Positions 32,530 through 43,162 of a stretch of 64,000 bases of DNA are shown here, one piece after another (positions within the stretch are counted from its first letter, which is position 1; each line of letters opens with the position of its first letter). The position numbers and the translations under genes are program-made. The notes beneath the pieces are model-generated. The model was given only the letters and a program-made list of their open reading frames with translations. It searched no databases and was not told the origin of the DNA. Where the stretch lies: positions 54,442,259 to 54,506,258 of the forward strand of contig NW_020312817.1 of NCBI RefSeq assembly GCF_003265705.1. Direction: 5' to 3'. Source of the stretch: Callorhinus ursinus (taxonomy: Eukaryota; Chordata; Mammalia; Carnivora; Otariidae).

Positions 32530-33030
32530 TATTTTAATATACTCATAAAATATAGTGTAGAAGAACTATGCTGTAGTTACTTTTATGTACAAATAATAGG
32601 CTAGTTTAATTTTCTATCAATTAGGATACCATGGAGAGAAAGAATGATATGATATAAAATTTTGTGAAATTTTGTGAATAGTGTAGATATTTTGATGGAG
32701 AAAAATTGTAAAGCAATGTTATCACATAGAACATTTTATAACTACATTATTTGGGCTATGTGTGCAATTGGTACAAAATTATAACAAAATAATATACACA
32801 AAATTATAACAATATGATACAAAATTATAACAAAATAACACAAAATAATACAATAATCTAGGAGTAGATCCTAGATCATATGACATTTTCAGAAAATAAT
32901 ATCTTCAGCTCTGAATATTGTTAGTTGTATATGTAGTTCATTATATGGTCTTGATGCAGGATTTGCATACATTACTTGCCTCTTCATTTGCATTCATTAC
33001 TTGCATACTTACTTGAATATGACTGACAGA
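32530..33030. other. AT-rich intergenic DNA with degenerate ACAAAATTATAAC tandem units
   Basis: At 32772-32852 the phrase ACAAAATTATAACA recurs at least three times with small changes, a local low-complexity duplication. Otherwise nothing recognised. Confidence 0.6.
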
Positions 33031-33040
33031 TCAGTTTTGC

Positions 33041-33428
33041 TTTTTTTTAAGATTTGTTTTTTTTTTTTAAAGATTTTATTTATTTATTTGAGAGAGAGAG
33101 AATGAGAGATAGAGAGCACGAGAGGGAAGAGGGGCAGAGGGAGAAGCAGACTCCCCGCTGAGCAGGGAGCCCGATGTGGGACTCGATCCTGGGACTCCAG
33201 GATCATGACCTGAGCCGAAGGCAGTCGCTTAACCAACTGAGCCACCCAGGCGCCCTAAGATTTGTTTATTTATTTTGGAGAGGGTGCATGGGAGGGAATA
33301 GAGGGAGGGGGAGAGGGAGAGGGGAAGCAGAGATGCTGAGCATCTCACTGACCTCAGGACTCCAAGATCATGACCTGAGCAGAAACTAAGAGTTGGATTC
33401 TCAAACAACTGAGCCACCCAGGCACCCC
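33041..33428 (-). repeat. Outer Can-SINE, antisense, interrupted by another Can-SINE
   Basis: Begins with TTTTTTTTAAGATTTG, resumes at 33257 with AAGATTTGTTTATTTATTTT and ends CCCAGGCACCCC. CAGTTTTGCTT flanks the whole unit at about 33032 and 33429. Confidence 0.93.
33060..33256 (-). repeat. Inner Can-SINE (AATGAGA/CAGTCGCT type), antisense
   Basis: Complete young-type copy with TAAGATTTGTTT on both sides as its target duplication, showing insertion into the tail of the outer SINE. Confidence 0.95.
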
Positions 33429-33600
33429 AGTTTTGCTTATTTTTTAAGTCAAATGAAGTTTTGAATGAATTGGATTAGCTATCCAATAGAAAGGAGTGTA
33501 AGTAGCCACTGTCAAGACAGGCTTAATTAACTCATACTTTGTATGGAAAAAGTGGGTGGTAATTTCCTAGATATTTTACCTTCAAATCTAATCACTGAAT

Positions 33601-33626
33601 ACACACACACACACACACACACACTA

Positions 33627-33665
<39 letters not shown>
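33601..33665 (+). repeat. Compound (AC)n(TA)n microsatellite
   Basis: Twelve AC units (33601-33624), then about 20 TA units (33625-33665) with one TGTA break. Long enough to be length-polymorphic. Confidence 0.95.
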
Positions 33666-33668
<3 letters not shown>

Positions 33669-33819
33669 CATACTCAATGTTCAGCATAGAAGAAATAGAT
33701 TAACAATATGAAAAAATAGTTCATAATTACCTAGAAGGATATTTATATAGTAAGGATATGAACTCTTTTGTTGACATCTTTATGTTATATTTTCTTCCAT
33801 ATACAGAACAGGAAAGTAA

Positions 33820-34930
33820 ACTTTGAAAATACAAGTGGAATCAAAAGTCAAACTACAGGCTTGGGGGTATCATCATTAACACATGAAAAGGGGATCATAT
33901 CCTTCATATACAAAGAGTTGTTATAAATCACTAAAAATGATAAATCCTCCCCTCAAAAGTGGGCAATGAACAGTAAGTCGTGGGGACATATTCATATGAT
34001 TTGAGTTGAAAGGTCAAAACTTAAGAAAAATGTTCAATATTACCAGTAAACCAAAAAATGCAAATTACAATGAGGCGCCAGTTTTTAAAAAAAACCTACA
34101 TTTAAAAGAAATGTTGGGGCCCCTGGGTGGCTCAGTCAGTTAGGCATCTGCCTTTGGCTGGGGTCGTGATCCCAGGTTCCTGGGATCAAGTCCCGAGTTG
34201 GGCTCCCTGCTCGGTGGGGAGCCTGCTTCTCCTCTGCCTGCCATTCCCCCTGCTTGTGTCCTCTCTCTCCCTCTGACAAATAAATAAAATCTTTAAAAAT
34301 AAATAAATAAATAAATGAAAAGAAATGTCAATACATAGTTTGTACAGTTGTTGGGAAATGTGCAATGCTGGTGGAAGTCTACAATGGTACAAACTTTCTT
34401 GAGAGTAATCTGACAATATATACATATATTTTAAAAATCTTTAACATTTTTATATTCTTTGGTTCTATAATTTCACTACAATGAATGTATCTTTAAAAAA
34501 ATCAGAGATTTGCACAAAGATTTGCAAAGATGTTTAATATGCTATTGTCTGTAATAGGAAAAAACTGAAAACAACCAAATTCAAAATTAAGTCATAGGAG
34601 ATTTGTTAAATAAATTATGAGATACATTAATATTATTGAATATATAAAAACTAAAAATCATATTCTTGAAGAATATTTACAGATGTGGGAAACATTACCA
34701 AATATTAAGTGAAAAAATATGTAATAAAACAGTTGGTCCCAATTATGTAAGTAATATATATAAATAGATGTATATAAAAATTTTTCTCTATATATACATA
34801 AAAAAGATTAGATATACATCCAAATATAAGCAATGATTATCTTTTGGTGGTATGATTTACAGATGATTTTCCCTTCTTTGTACTTTTCTGTATTTAAAAC
34901 ATTTTCTATAATAACCATGTTAATGATCCA
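33820..34930 (+). repeat. Old L1 (L1M/HAL1-type) 3' region, interrupted by a SINE
   Basis: ATACAAAGAGTTGTTATAAA, AAAGTGGGCAATGAACAGT and TTACAATGAGGCGCCAGTTT, then after the SINE GTTGGGAAATGTGCAATGCTG-like and TTTTCTGTATTTAAAACATT phrases, reproduce the end of L1 ORF2 and its 3' UTR. No intact frame. Confidence 0.65.
34116..34317 (+). repeat. Can-SINE, sense, inside L1
   Basis: GGGGCCCCTGGGTGGCTCAG to CAAATAAATAAAATCTTTAA; AAAAGAAATGT flanks both ends, splitting the L1 frame at that word. Confidence 0.95.
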
Positions 34931-34934
34931 GTGG

Positions 34935-35950
34935 TTTCCCCCCAAGAGTCCCTTAGAATTAAGCTATTCCATTTATATCACTAAAAATTACCCAGTGCTC
35001 AGAGCCAGGCAAAAGAGAGAAAAGGCTTGTTCAAAAGCGGAACGTTCAGAGTGGTTCCCTCTAACGGAAACAATGGATGTAAAGGACTAGTTACTAATGC
35101 CTAATATTTAGCCTCAGTGTTCCCCACTCTCTCCACACCCCCATCTAGAAAATGCCAATCTAAGTTATGCCCTAGTTATGGTTTAACCCAGTGTAATGGC
35201 AATGTGATGGCATTACATTGCCTCCTCACTTACAAGAGAAGTCAGTGGGGACCTCTGAGGTCTGTCATCTAAAGCCAACTAATCCCTAGTACCTGTAGGT
35301 TATAATCTGTAAAACATTGTTTCCTTTTCTAGGGGTTAGCTGGATTCTTAGTGTATACCTTTTCAAATATCAGATGAGTTAAATTAGTGAATGGCTATTG
35401 TATGCCAAACCAATCTTCTTTTGCCAGTTTATTCCTTTCCTTTCCTGTGGCAGTCACAGTCTACCATGAAAATTCCCTGAGAAAAACCCTGACAACTGAA
35501 AGAACTGGATTCAATATGTTGCATATTGAAGGTGCTGATCAGCAGTAAGGATTGTTATTTTTAGATGGACTATAAAACTGAAATCTTGATCCTTTATTTA
35601 TTAAAGGTCTCTTAAGAATCTTTGTAAGATGGCAGGATTAATACTTCATCCCCTACTACATTCTCTTTGCATCTTAGAATTTCTCTACAGTGTACTTATT
35701 GGTACTTGAAATTTATATTAATGCCATGGATAAAATATGGAATTTGAATTATAGTAAGCAAAAATCATTAATGAAAACTAAATAAATTATTAATTCTATG
35801 TAGTTGCTAATAATATTTTTATAAATTAAAAATTTTTGTTGTAATATAGTTTGATGCCGAAAAAACTAGATTAAACATTTTAATATAGAATACGTTTTTG
35901 TCAGTAAAGTATTGACAGTACTTTGAATTATTTTTCAGTCTCTTTAACAT
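34935..35950. other. 1-kb intergenic DNA, no feature recognised
   Basis: Unique sequence, AT-rich in the right half. Confidence 0.5.
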
Positions 35951-35964
35951 ACACATATACACAA

Positions 35965-36165
35965 TTTTTTTTTTTGAAGATTTTATTTATTTATTTGACA
36001 GAGAGAGACACAGCGAGAGAGGGAACACAAGCAGGGGGAGTGGGAGAGGGAGAAGCAGGCCTCCCGCCGAGCAGGGAGCCTGATGCAGGGCTCCATCCCA
36101 GGACCCTGGGATCATGACCCGAGCCGAAGGCAGACGCTTAATGACTGAGCCACCCAGGCGCCCCC
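35965..36165 (-). repeat. Can-SINE (GACACAG type), antisense, young-looking
   Basis: GACAGAGAGAGACACAGCGA ... CCACCCAGGCGCCCC, nearly consensus. CACAATTTTTTTTT flanks it. Confidence 0.96.
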
Positions 36166-36232
36166 ACAATTTTTTTTTTCTGACACCAGCACATTTTTAT
36201 TTGTTCAATATACTTTTCTGGTTTATTTTTAT

Positions 36233-36442
36233 TTTATTTATTTATTTTTTTAAAAAGATTTTATTTATTTATTTGATAGAGAGAGACACAGCGAGAGAGG
36301 GAACACAAGCAGGAGGAGTGGGAGAGGGAGAAGCAGGCTCCCCGCGGAGCAGGGAGCCCGATGCGGGGCTCGATCCCAGGACCCCGGGATCATGACCTGA
36401 GCCGAAGGCAGACGCTTAACGACTGAGCCACCCAGGCGCCCC
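36233..36442 (-). repeat. Can-SINE (GACACAG type), antisense, young-looking
   Basis: Very close to the copy 70 bases away. CTCTGGTTTATTTTTA-like duplication at 36217 and 36442. Confidence 0.96.
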
Positions 36443-36580
36443 TCTGGTTTATTTTTAGTGTCAATTATATGTCAAATGCTAAGGGCACATAATATAGTTT
36501 CAATTAGTTTGTTATATTTAAATTTTTCTTACCCTCATAATAAACAAATATTATATTTGTGGTCAGTGATGAATAATTCC

Positions 36581-36778
36581 TTTTTTTTTTAAAGATTTTA
36601 TTTATTTATTTGAGAGAGAGAGAGAATGAGAGATAGAAAGCACGAGAGGGAAGAGGGTCAGAGGGAGAAGCAGACTCCCCGCTGAGCAGGAAGCCCGATG
36701 CGGGACTCGATCCTGGGACTCCAGGATCATGACCTGAGCCGAAGGCTGTGCTTAACCAACTGAGCCACCCAGGCGCCC
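36581..36778 (-). repeat. Can-SINE (AATGAGA/CAGTCGCT type), antisense
   Basis: GAGAGAGAGAGAATGAGAGA ... CCACCCAGGCGCCC. CAGTGATGAATAATT repeated exactly. Confidence 0.96.
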
Positions 36779-36811
36779 AGTGATGAATAATTTCAGGTAA
36801 AGGATTTAGAT

Positions 36812-37201
36812 CAGTGCTGTCCAAGAGAACTTTTTGTGATGTCCAATATGGTAGCCACTAGGTATGCAGTTATCAAGCATTTGAAATGTAGCTAATAGGA
36901 CATTAGAACTGGGGACACCTGGGTGGCTCAGTCGGTTAAGTGTTTGCGTTTGGCTCAGGTCATGATCCCAGGTCCTGGGATGGAGGACCTGGGATCCAGC
37001 TCCTTGCTCAGCAGGGAGCCTGCTTCTCCCTCTGCCTGCCGCTCCCCTTGTTTGTGCTCTCTCTCTCTCTGACAAATAAGTAAATAAAATATGTAAAAAA
37101 TAAATAAGACAGAAGAACTGAATTCAAATTTTATTCAATTTTAAATAATTTAAATTTGAATAGCCGCAAGTGGCTAGTGGCTACCATATTAGACAGTGCA
37201 G
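36812..37201. mobile_element. hAT-type MITE (MER1 group), split by a Can-SINE
   Basis: Left end CAGTGCTGTCCAAGAGAACT, inner GGTAGCCACTAG, and after the SINE TAGTGGCTACCATATTAGAC and AGTGCAG: imperfect terminal inverted repeats. Flanks ATTTAGAT/ACTTAGAC could be the 8-bp duplication of hAT elements. Same family as 54605-54832. Non-coding. Confidence 0.7.
36911..37108 (+). repeat. Can-SINE, sense, inside a hAT MITE
   Basis: GGGGACACCTGGGTGGCTCA to CAAATAAGTAAATAAAATAT. GACATTAGAACTG / GACAGAAGAACTG flank it. Confidence 0.94.
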
Positions 37202-37204
37202 ACT

Positions 37205-37395
37205 TAGACTTAAATGGACTATCCAAAATTTACACAGAAAGGGACTGGAGCCAGAGGTGGGATTAGAACTAGGGTCTCACTCTGGACTTACATGCTATCT
37301 CATGTGTGGAGCACATGTAAGTATTTGGGAGTGTGTAAGTATATACATGTGTTAAGTATGAAAAACAGGTCTTCTCTAGTGTCATAATATGTCCA
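37205..37395. other. Short intergenic interval, no feature recognised
   Basis: TAAGTATTTGGGAGTGTGTA and similar unique sequence. Confidence 0.5.
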
Positions 37396-37399
37396 TTTC

Positions 37400-37616
37400 A
37401 TTTATTTTATTTTTAAAAAAATATTTTATTTATTCATTTGACACAGAGAGAGAAAGAGAGAGAGAGATTGAGCACAAGCAGGAGGAGCGGCAGGCAGAGG
37501 AAGAGGAGGAGGGAGAAGCCTGATCCCAGGACCCTGCAGGGCTTGATCCCAGGACCCTAAGATCATGATTTGAGCCAAAGGCAGACGCTTAACCAACTGA
37601 GCCACCCAGGCACCCC
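37400..37616 (-). repeat. Can-SINE, antisense, rearranged
   Basis: GACACAGAGAGAGAAAGAGA ... CCACCCAGGCACCCC. The phrase GATCCCAGGACCCT occurs twice (37521 and 37545), an internal duplication. AATATGTCCATTT flanks it. Confidence 0.94.
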
Positions 37617-37879
37617 AATATGTCCATTTTATATTTAAATCCTATTTTTTGTTATGCTTAGGTAAGTACTTTTCAGATTAATGCTACACGGTAAATACTC
37701 TTAGTAAATGTGTAAAGTGGAAATACTATCAAAATTGAAATACATAGCTTTTTCTTGGTACTCACTTTTAAGAGCAAGACACCAAAGAAACAAATGAGAG
37801 TTCTAATTCAGAAAAACTATTTCAAGACATAATCTAGGACATCTCAATGGAAATGTCCAGGTGTATACCAACTGCCTGA

Positions 37880-38165
37880 ACTTTCCCATCTGTCTTGGTC
37901 CTCTTTGACACGCTGCTGGACCATCCTTTTCATCTTGAACTCCTCTTCTTCAGCTTCCCGGGCATTCTTGCTGGGTCTCCCACCCAGAGCCCCCAGAGCC
38001 GAGTCCATTATCTTTTCTTTCACTTCTTTCTCCTTGCATCACTTAAAAGCAAATGCTACCTTTGGTTCTGCATTTGGTCCTGCTCTATTGCTTCTATGCT
38101 CTCTGATTTCTGTCCTTTACCTCATGTTTCAACATTCATCTTTGTGCAGATAACTACCCAATTGT
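37880..38165 (+). repeat. L2 internal region
   Basis: TTTGACACGCTGCTGGACCA ... TCCTTGCATCACTTAA ... CTCATGTTTCAACATTCATC resembles L2 ORF sequence in sense orientation. The two overlapping 80-90 codon frames are relics. Confidence 0.5.
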
Positions 38166-38725
38166 AATGTACGTATCATATGGAACAATTATCAGCACAG
38201 AAAAAGAATTGCTCATTATGTAAAGAGTGTTAACAGACTGCCTCTAAAAGCACTGTGGAATATTCCTCCAACACACAGATTTAGATGTGGATTCAAGAGC
38301 TTTAGGAATACATTTCACGAAGACTTTTTCCTCCTTTCCTTTTTGGCCCAGTATATAATATAAAAATAACTTATACAACCAATTAATCACATAATTTTGG
38401 GAAACTTGTCCAAATTTAAAAATATTTCTGATTTGTGTTTCATCTGAAAACTAAATGACTGAGGATTTTATTTTGAACAAATTCAATGTTATTCTTAGGA
38501 GAATTAGAAAAGTTGCACACAATCCATAATTTAAAGTACTTATGCTTAAAAATTTAAAAATTCCATCTAGTAATTGGTATATATTTTCCCCAAACTTATT
38601 AATTCATAAGGCTATATCTTTTTAAGAGCATTGTTTTTCTACCATTACGTTTTTAATAGCAAATACAGAGCTTCAGCTACATTATAGTTTAAATAGGCTT
38701 TTGCAGAAAGGTCATTGTTTATAAA
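38166..38725. other. Intergenic AT-rich DNA, no feature recognised
   Basis: Unique sequence. Confidence 0.5.
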
Positions 38726-38736
38726 ATTCTTTGTAA

Positions 38737-38927
38737 GGGCGCCTGGGTGGCTCAGTTGGTTAAGCGACTGCCTTCGGCTCAGGTCATGATCCTGGAGTCC
38801 CGGGATCGAGTCCCGCATCGGGCTCCCTGCTCGGCAGGGAGTCGGCTTCTCCCTCTGACCCTCCCCCCTCTCATGTGCTATCTCTCATTCTCTCTCTCTC
38901 AAATAAATAAAATCTTAAAAAAAAAAA
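38737..38927 (+). repeat. Can-SINE (CAGTCGCT type counterpart), sense
   Basis: GGGCGCCTGGGTGGCTCAGT, GGAGTCCCGGGATCGAGTCC, ends CAAATAAATAAAATCTTAAA. ATTCTTTGTAA/ACTCTTTGTAA flank it. Confidence 0.95.
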
Positions 38928-38929
38928 AC

Positions 38930-39825
38930 TCTTTGTAAAATGGTTTCTATGGAGAAATGAGTTTCCAAGATGGAATTTAGAATCCTTGGCTCAAACCTCT
39001 ACTGCTTAGCAAGAAGGGAAGGAACCACTTCCCTGCCGTCTCAGGTGCTGAGGAACCTTTCCTCAACCACACCCTTGGGTAAGGGGTGAGCTGGCATCCC
39101 TGCTCTTTCCTTGGTACAAAAGAGGATTCTGGGAAGGAAGGCAATCTATTCCCCATGCAACCTCATGTCCACTGAAAGAGACTTTTGTGGTGTGAAACTA
39201 GATGGCAAAAAGGTACAAAATATTCTTAAGTCTGGGATTCTTGAACTGGGACATACGTGTTTTAGCTAGGTGGAGAGGTAGACATTTCCTCTAAATCTGC
39301 ATTAACAAAAAACAAAGGAACTACAAAGGAAAAGACATTACTTTCAAGTTGTTTTAATCAACTCTCCTTTTTAATTGACATTTTCTTCCTATGTGTAAGA
39401 GTATAAAATTAAACATGGTTTCTAGTTGACATTAGTCAGTATAATCATGAATAAAAGTGTGGACACTTTGGGGTAATACTGCACTGGAATTATCTGAAAC
39501 AAGTATAGGCGTGGTAATTTGTTTCTTCTGCCACCCTTAAATCTTATATATGAATAAATGACAGTGACCAGTCCTTTAAGAATAAGGCAGATTTCTGGAT
39601 ATCACAATGATCTGGAGAGACTACACATAAGATTTCCTGTGACATTTCTAACTTCTTAAAGATAATTGTGGAGACACTGAAGCCTGAGGCTGTCTGTGGT
39701 CGAATAGGAATATAAACATTACTCTTTCTTAAAACTTTCTCTTTGATTTGCTTTCTGCTTAGCAGCTTAATTACTATCTTTGCATCTTTTCTTTTTTCTA
39801 TCTCTAAATAAGAGAAAACTTGAAG
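38930..39825. other. Intergenic DNA, no feature recognised
   Basis: About 0.9 kb of unique sequence. Confidence 0.5.
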
Positions 39826-39829
39826 ATTT

Positions 39830-40570
39830 CGCTTTCAACCTGTTTTGAAGTCAATTCCCTTCTCTACTCCCTCCTAACCTGCACTTGCAGCTCCTACTTG
39901 AATGCTTCCACTGGGATCTCTCAGCAGCAGCTCAGCATTCTTAAATCCAAACTCACCTTTCTCCACTCAGCATCCAAACTTTTCCTGATTTGTTTCTTTT
40001 AATGCCATCATTATTTTCTGTCATCCAAATTAAATTGGTCATCTTTTTTTTTTTTTAATTTATTTGAGAGAGAGCACAAGAGGGGAGAAGGTCAGAGGGA
40101 GAGGCACTCCCTGCTGAGCTGGGAGCCCAACGCGGGACTCGATCCTGGGAGTCCGGGATCATGACCTGAGCCAAAGGCAGTGGCCTAACCAACTGCGCCA
40201 CCCAGGCGCCCCAAATTGGTCATCTTTTATTTCTTCCTCTCCTTGTTCCCTACATCTACTAAGTTGCATTGTCAGTGTAGTTTTGCTTCATGTCTTTCAT
40301 ATTTACCCCTTCCTTGCCTCTGCCATTAGTACTTCTTATTACCTCATGCATAGCTGTTACTATTCTTGTAACTGGGATGTCTTAAGTGTGTCTCCCTCCA
40401 ACTTACCCGACATAAAACTCCTCAACAGTCATCTTTTGGTTGCTAAGTTTTCCAGGAAAAAGATCCATTTGTTAGCTCTGTCCTTTGTCTTTCACTTACC
40501 TAGTTATCTAAAAACATGCATACTTGCTGCAGGACTATTTGGTACTTGCCCCCTCCCATACTAAGCTTTA
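39830..40570 (+). repeat. L2 internal region, interrupted by a SINE
   Basis: CTACTCCCTCCTAACCTGCA, CAGCAGCTCAGCATTCTTAA, and after the SINE ACTCCTCAACAGTCATCTTT fit L2 in sense orientation. Frames at 40283-40564 are relics. Confidence 0.5.
40044..40212 (-). repeat. Can-SINE (CAGTGGCC/CAGTCGCT type), antisense
   Basis: AATTTATTTGAGAGAGAGCA ... CGCCACCCAGGCGCCCC; AAATTGGTCATCTTTT exact on both sides. Last Can-SINE before the PPP3R1 promoter. Confidence 0.96.
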
Positions 40571-42280
40571 CACAAAAACTTAATGGAATCATACTTTCTT
40601 TTTTGAACCTTAGGGCAAAAACCTGTGTATTAAAGGTGCATTTTAGGTTTGTCTCTCTCAATGGATTCAAAATAGGCTAATTAGTTTCAGTGTCAGAGAT
40701 GCAACCTGCTACATGTCTGTATTTTATGCAGTATACACAAGGCTGAGAGAATGTAAATGGTGTATCTGGGAGATTTGTAGGATGAGAAGGATCGAGTAGA
40801 CTTGGCCCTTTTGTGTCTCTTGCTTTGGTCAGTAACAGAGGCTAACCAATCTTTCACAGTGCCTAGCTTTTGAATTTCTGATTTAGGTTCATAGTACATA
40901 CTTGTTGAATGATGGTAGTCTAAATTGGCTCAAATCTTCACAAAATTATGGGTTATTCTGAATCTCCTGCATCCCATGTAAATCAAATTCTTTCTTGGTA
41001 TTTAATCCTCAGTCAGAATGATAATTTGATTTTCATTGAGTCTGTCCAAGGGACATACACACGAATGCAGTTACAGTGATTACCTCTAAGAAGTGGAGTT
41101 AAGGGGGTGGAATTTTTTTATATACTACTTTTAAAAAAATGAGCATATCTTAATTTTATGATAAACTAATTAAAATAATATACCTAAAAAACATAAATGA
41201 CACACATTTTAGCTTAGGGACTTTTCCCTGTTTTAGAATGTAACATAGTAATATATAAATAGAAACATATATAAGAAACTTAGTATGAGAAACAGTGTTA
41301 TTTCTTGGCCTTTCCTTGATGCAGTCACTGTATGAGACAATTTGTTATGTTTTAGTTACTTTTCTTTATTCATCTGGACACAGAAAGTAGTTCTTAGAAA
41401 AAGAGAGAGAAAGGGAGAGACAGAGAGACCTAAGGCATGCCATTGAGCCTCTTAGAAAAGATGCTCGCTTATCATGGAAAAATAATTACCACAGAGTAAC
41501 ACTCTTACGTGAGAAGCTTCAACAGACTGCCTTTAAAAACACTACGGCTTTTTATAAAACTATTCAAAGGATTTGTCAATAAGGAGTTTCTGACCACTAG
41601 AAAACATTATCTCCCTCTTTCATACATATAAACCTCATGATTATCAAGAATTTGAAAGGGAATAAATGGTTAAAATAATTGCAAAATGTTTTCTTCCCTA
41701 TCCTTATCACACCTTTCCCATCGGCTCCCCCCACCCCGCCGCCGCCCCCAATAACTTTCCTCCTTATGCTCTTCCATTTCCCATGACAATCTGAATTTTC
41801 TGGGAATAGTGATTGCCACCAAAGTAGATATAGCCCTACTAAAGGGATAAGTGGGCAATCTATCTTCGAATGTGTTTCAAAAACAAACACTGGGCACCCC
41901 GTCAAACGGCAGCTTGGAGGGTTTAAGGAAAATACAGAACTGGGTGAGGAAGTCTTTGCGGGAGTGGGAAGCAGCTCTTCCACTCAGCTGTTTGGTGGCT
42001 CCTCAGCCTCAAGCTGTAGCCAGCTTTGGCTCTTCCTCCCTGTCTTTCCAACCTGGCTCCTGACCCTGCCAGCTCATACTGGGGTGTGGGCCTGCGGGTG
42101 CTGCACCGGGGTGACAACAGTTTACATGCGCCCAGCAATTTTGTAGTGGGTCCAAGTCGGTACACTGATGCAAAGATACCAATCCTCCTGAGTAAACGGA
42201 TTCCCTTCTAGCTCCAGGGTTTGGATTTTCCTCTTTTTTTTGTTTTTGTTTTTTGGTGCAGTGCCTGGGTGGCTCTGACA
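40571..42280. other. Upstream flank of the PPP3R1 promoter
   Basis: Mostly unique. 40855-40920 resembles an L2/MIR tail and 41040-41170 resembles an old L1 tail, both too weak to list separately. CpG density rises from about 42280. A T/G run at 42230-42255 borders the island. Enhancer content cannot be judged by eye. Confidence 0.5.
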
Positions 42281-42477
42281 CCTTAAGGCCGCGCATCTGC
42301 TGCTCCTCCCCCACGAGGTTCCTACTCCTGGAAGCAAGTACGCCTTCGCCCGGAGCTCGGACACCCCTCACATTTCCTCCCTCTCACAGCACCCTCGCAT
42401 TTCCTCCTCCTCCTCCTGACCCAGCCTTCCCCCGACCTGCCCGCCTCCAGCCACATGACAGGAAGGGCTCCGCAACG

Positions 42478-42485
42478 TGACGTCA
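42478..42485 (+). promoter_or_regulatory. PPP3R1: Palindromic cAMP-response element (TGACGTCA)
   Basis: Full consensus CRE in GCAACGTGACGTCACCGACG at the upstream side of the CpG island, about 675 bases before the start codon. The consensus binds CREB/ATF factors. Binding here is an inference from sequence. Confidence 0.75.
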
Positions 42486-42751
42486 CCGACGTCCGCGCCC
42501 CCGTCCCTGTCCTCCCCCCGCATCGCACGCAAAGGGCGGCCCACGGTGGAGAGAACGTGGTCGCGCGCTCCGCGATCCCCAACCAGAGCTCGCCAGAGCA
42601 CCCCGGCGGCCACCGCGGAGCCGGCGCGCGGGTTCCCGGATGTGCGCCTCTCGCGGAAGCCCCGCCCCCCGCCGGCTCCGCGCGCGCCCCCGCCCTCCGC
42701 CCCGCTGCGCTCCGCTTTCTCCTCCCTCTCCAGTCCTCCCCCTTTTTCATG

Positions 42752-43159
42752 CCTTGAGGTTGCGGGTCAGCGCTAACCACTGCAGTGAGTCCGTCACGGC
42801 TCCGACGCGAGCGCTAGGCTGCAGCCCCCGAGCCGCCTGGCCCCCTCTCCCCCCCTTTCTCTCTGCTTCTCTGTCTCTCCCCTTTCTCGCCGTCTCTCCT
42901 CCCGCTCTGTCTGTCTCCGAATCTCGACCTTAATTTCTGTTTTTCCCCGCCCGCTCCCGTGTGCCCAGTCACCCGGCCGGCGCGGGCCCCGAGGCACCGC
43001 CTCCCCTCCCCCAGCCTGCACCCCCTCCCCCGCGGGCGTCCCGAGGGCCGCAGCCGCTTCAGCCCAGCACAGCTGGGCCGCCGCCGCCGCTTCCTGCGGG
43101 AGCCCTTCTGAGCGCCGACACTCTCCTCCTCCCGCGCGAGCCGCCAACCGCCGAGCAAA
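42752..43159 (+). other. PPP3R1: PPP3R1 5' untranslated leader (extent uncertain)
   Basis: The 408 bases before the start codon contain no ATG. The nearest upstream ATG (42749) gives a two-codon frame that stops at 42757. The leader is rich in pyrimidines and CCG units (43078-43090). The transcription start is not determinable; start sites in CpG islands are usually dispersed. Confidence 0.55.
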
Positions 43160-43162
43160 ATG
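43160..43162 (+). CDS. PPP3R1: PPP3R1 exon 1 coding part (initiator ATG only; calcineurin subunit B type 1)
   Basis: PPP3R1 encodes the 170-residue, four-EF-hand regulatory subunit of calcineurin, the calcium/calmodulin-dependent phosphatase that activates NFAT. Here the leader ends GCCGAGCAAA, followed by ATG and at once the splice donor GTGAGA (43163-43168). Exon 1 therefore carries only the initiator Met, and the next codon, Gly2, which is N-myristoylated in the mature protein, must come from exon 2. The context has A at -3, and a G follows after splicing to the known exon 2 start. Exon 2 (GGAAATGAGGCAAGT-like) is not in the window, in keeping with the very long first intron of mammalian PPP3R1. 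Identification rests on the leader sequence as I remember it, the ATG-donor structure, and position and orientation next to CNRIP1. Confidence 0.85.

Noticed and set aside
41597..41983. 128-codon minus-strand frame upstream of the PPP3R1 island
   Set aside because: Contains a GGGGGVGG run from a C-rich tract. No homology I recognise and no promoter or splice context; low-probability coding.
42250..42276. GTGCCTGGGTGGCTC near the CpG island resembling a SINE head
   Set aside because: Only about 15 bases match, no body or tail follows, and the T/G-rich sequence before it is not a SINE tail in the right place.
43000..43036. C-run cluster as a G-quadruplex on the minus strand
   Set aside because: Four C runs exist, but the middle loop is 8 bases, just beyond the usual limit. 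Not strong enough to list.
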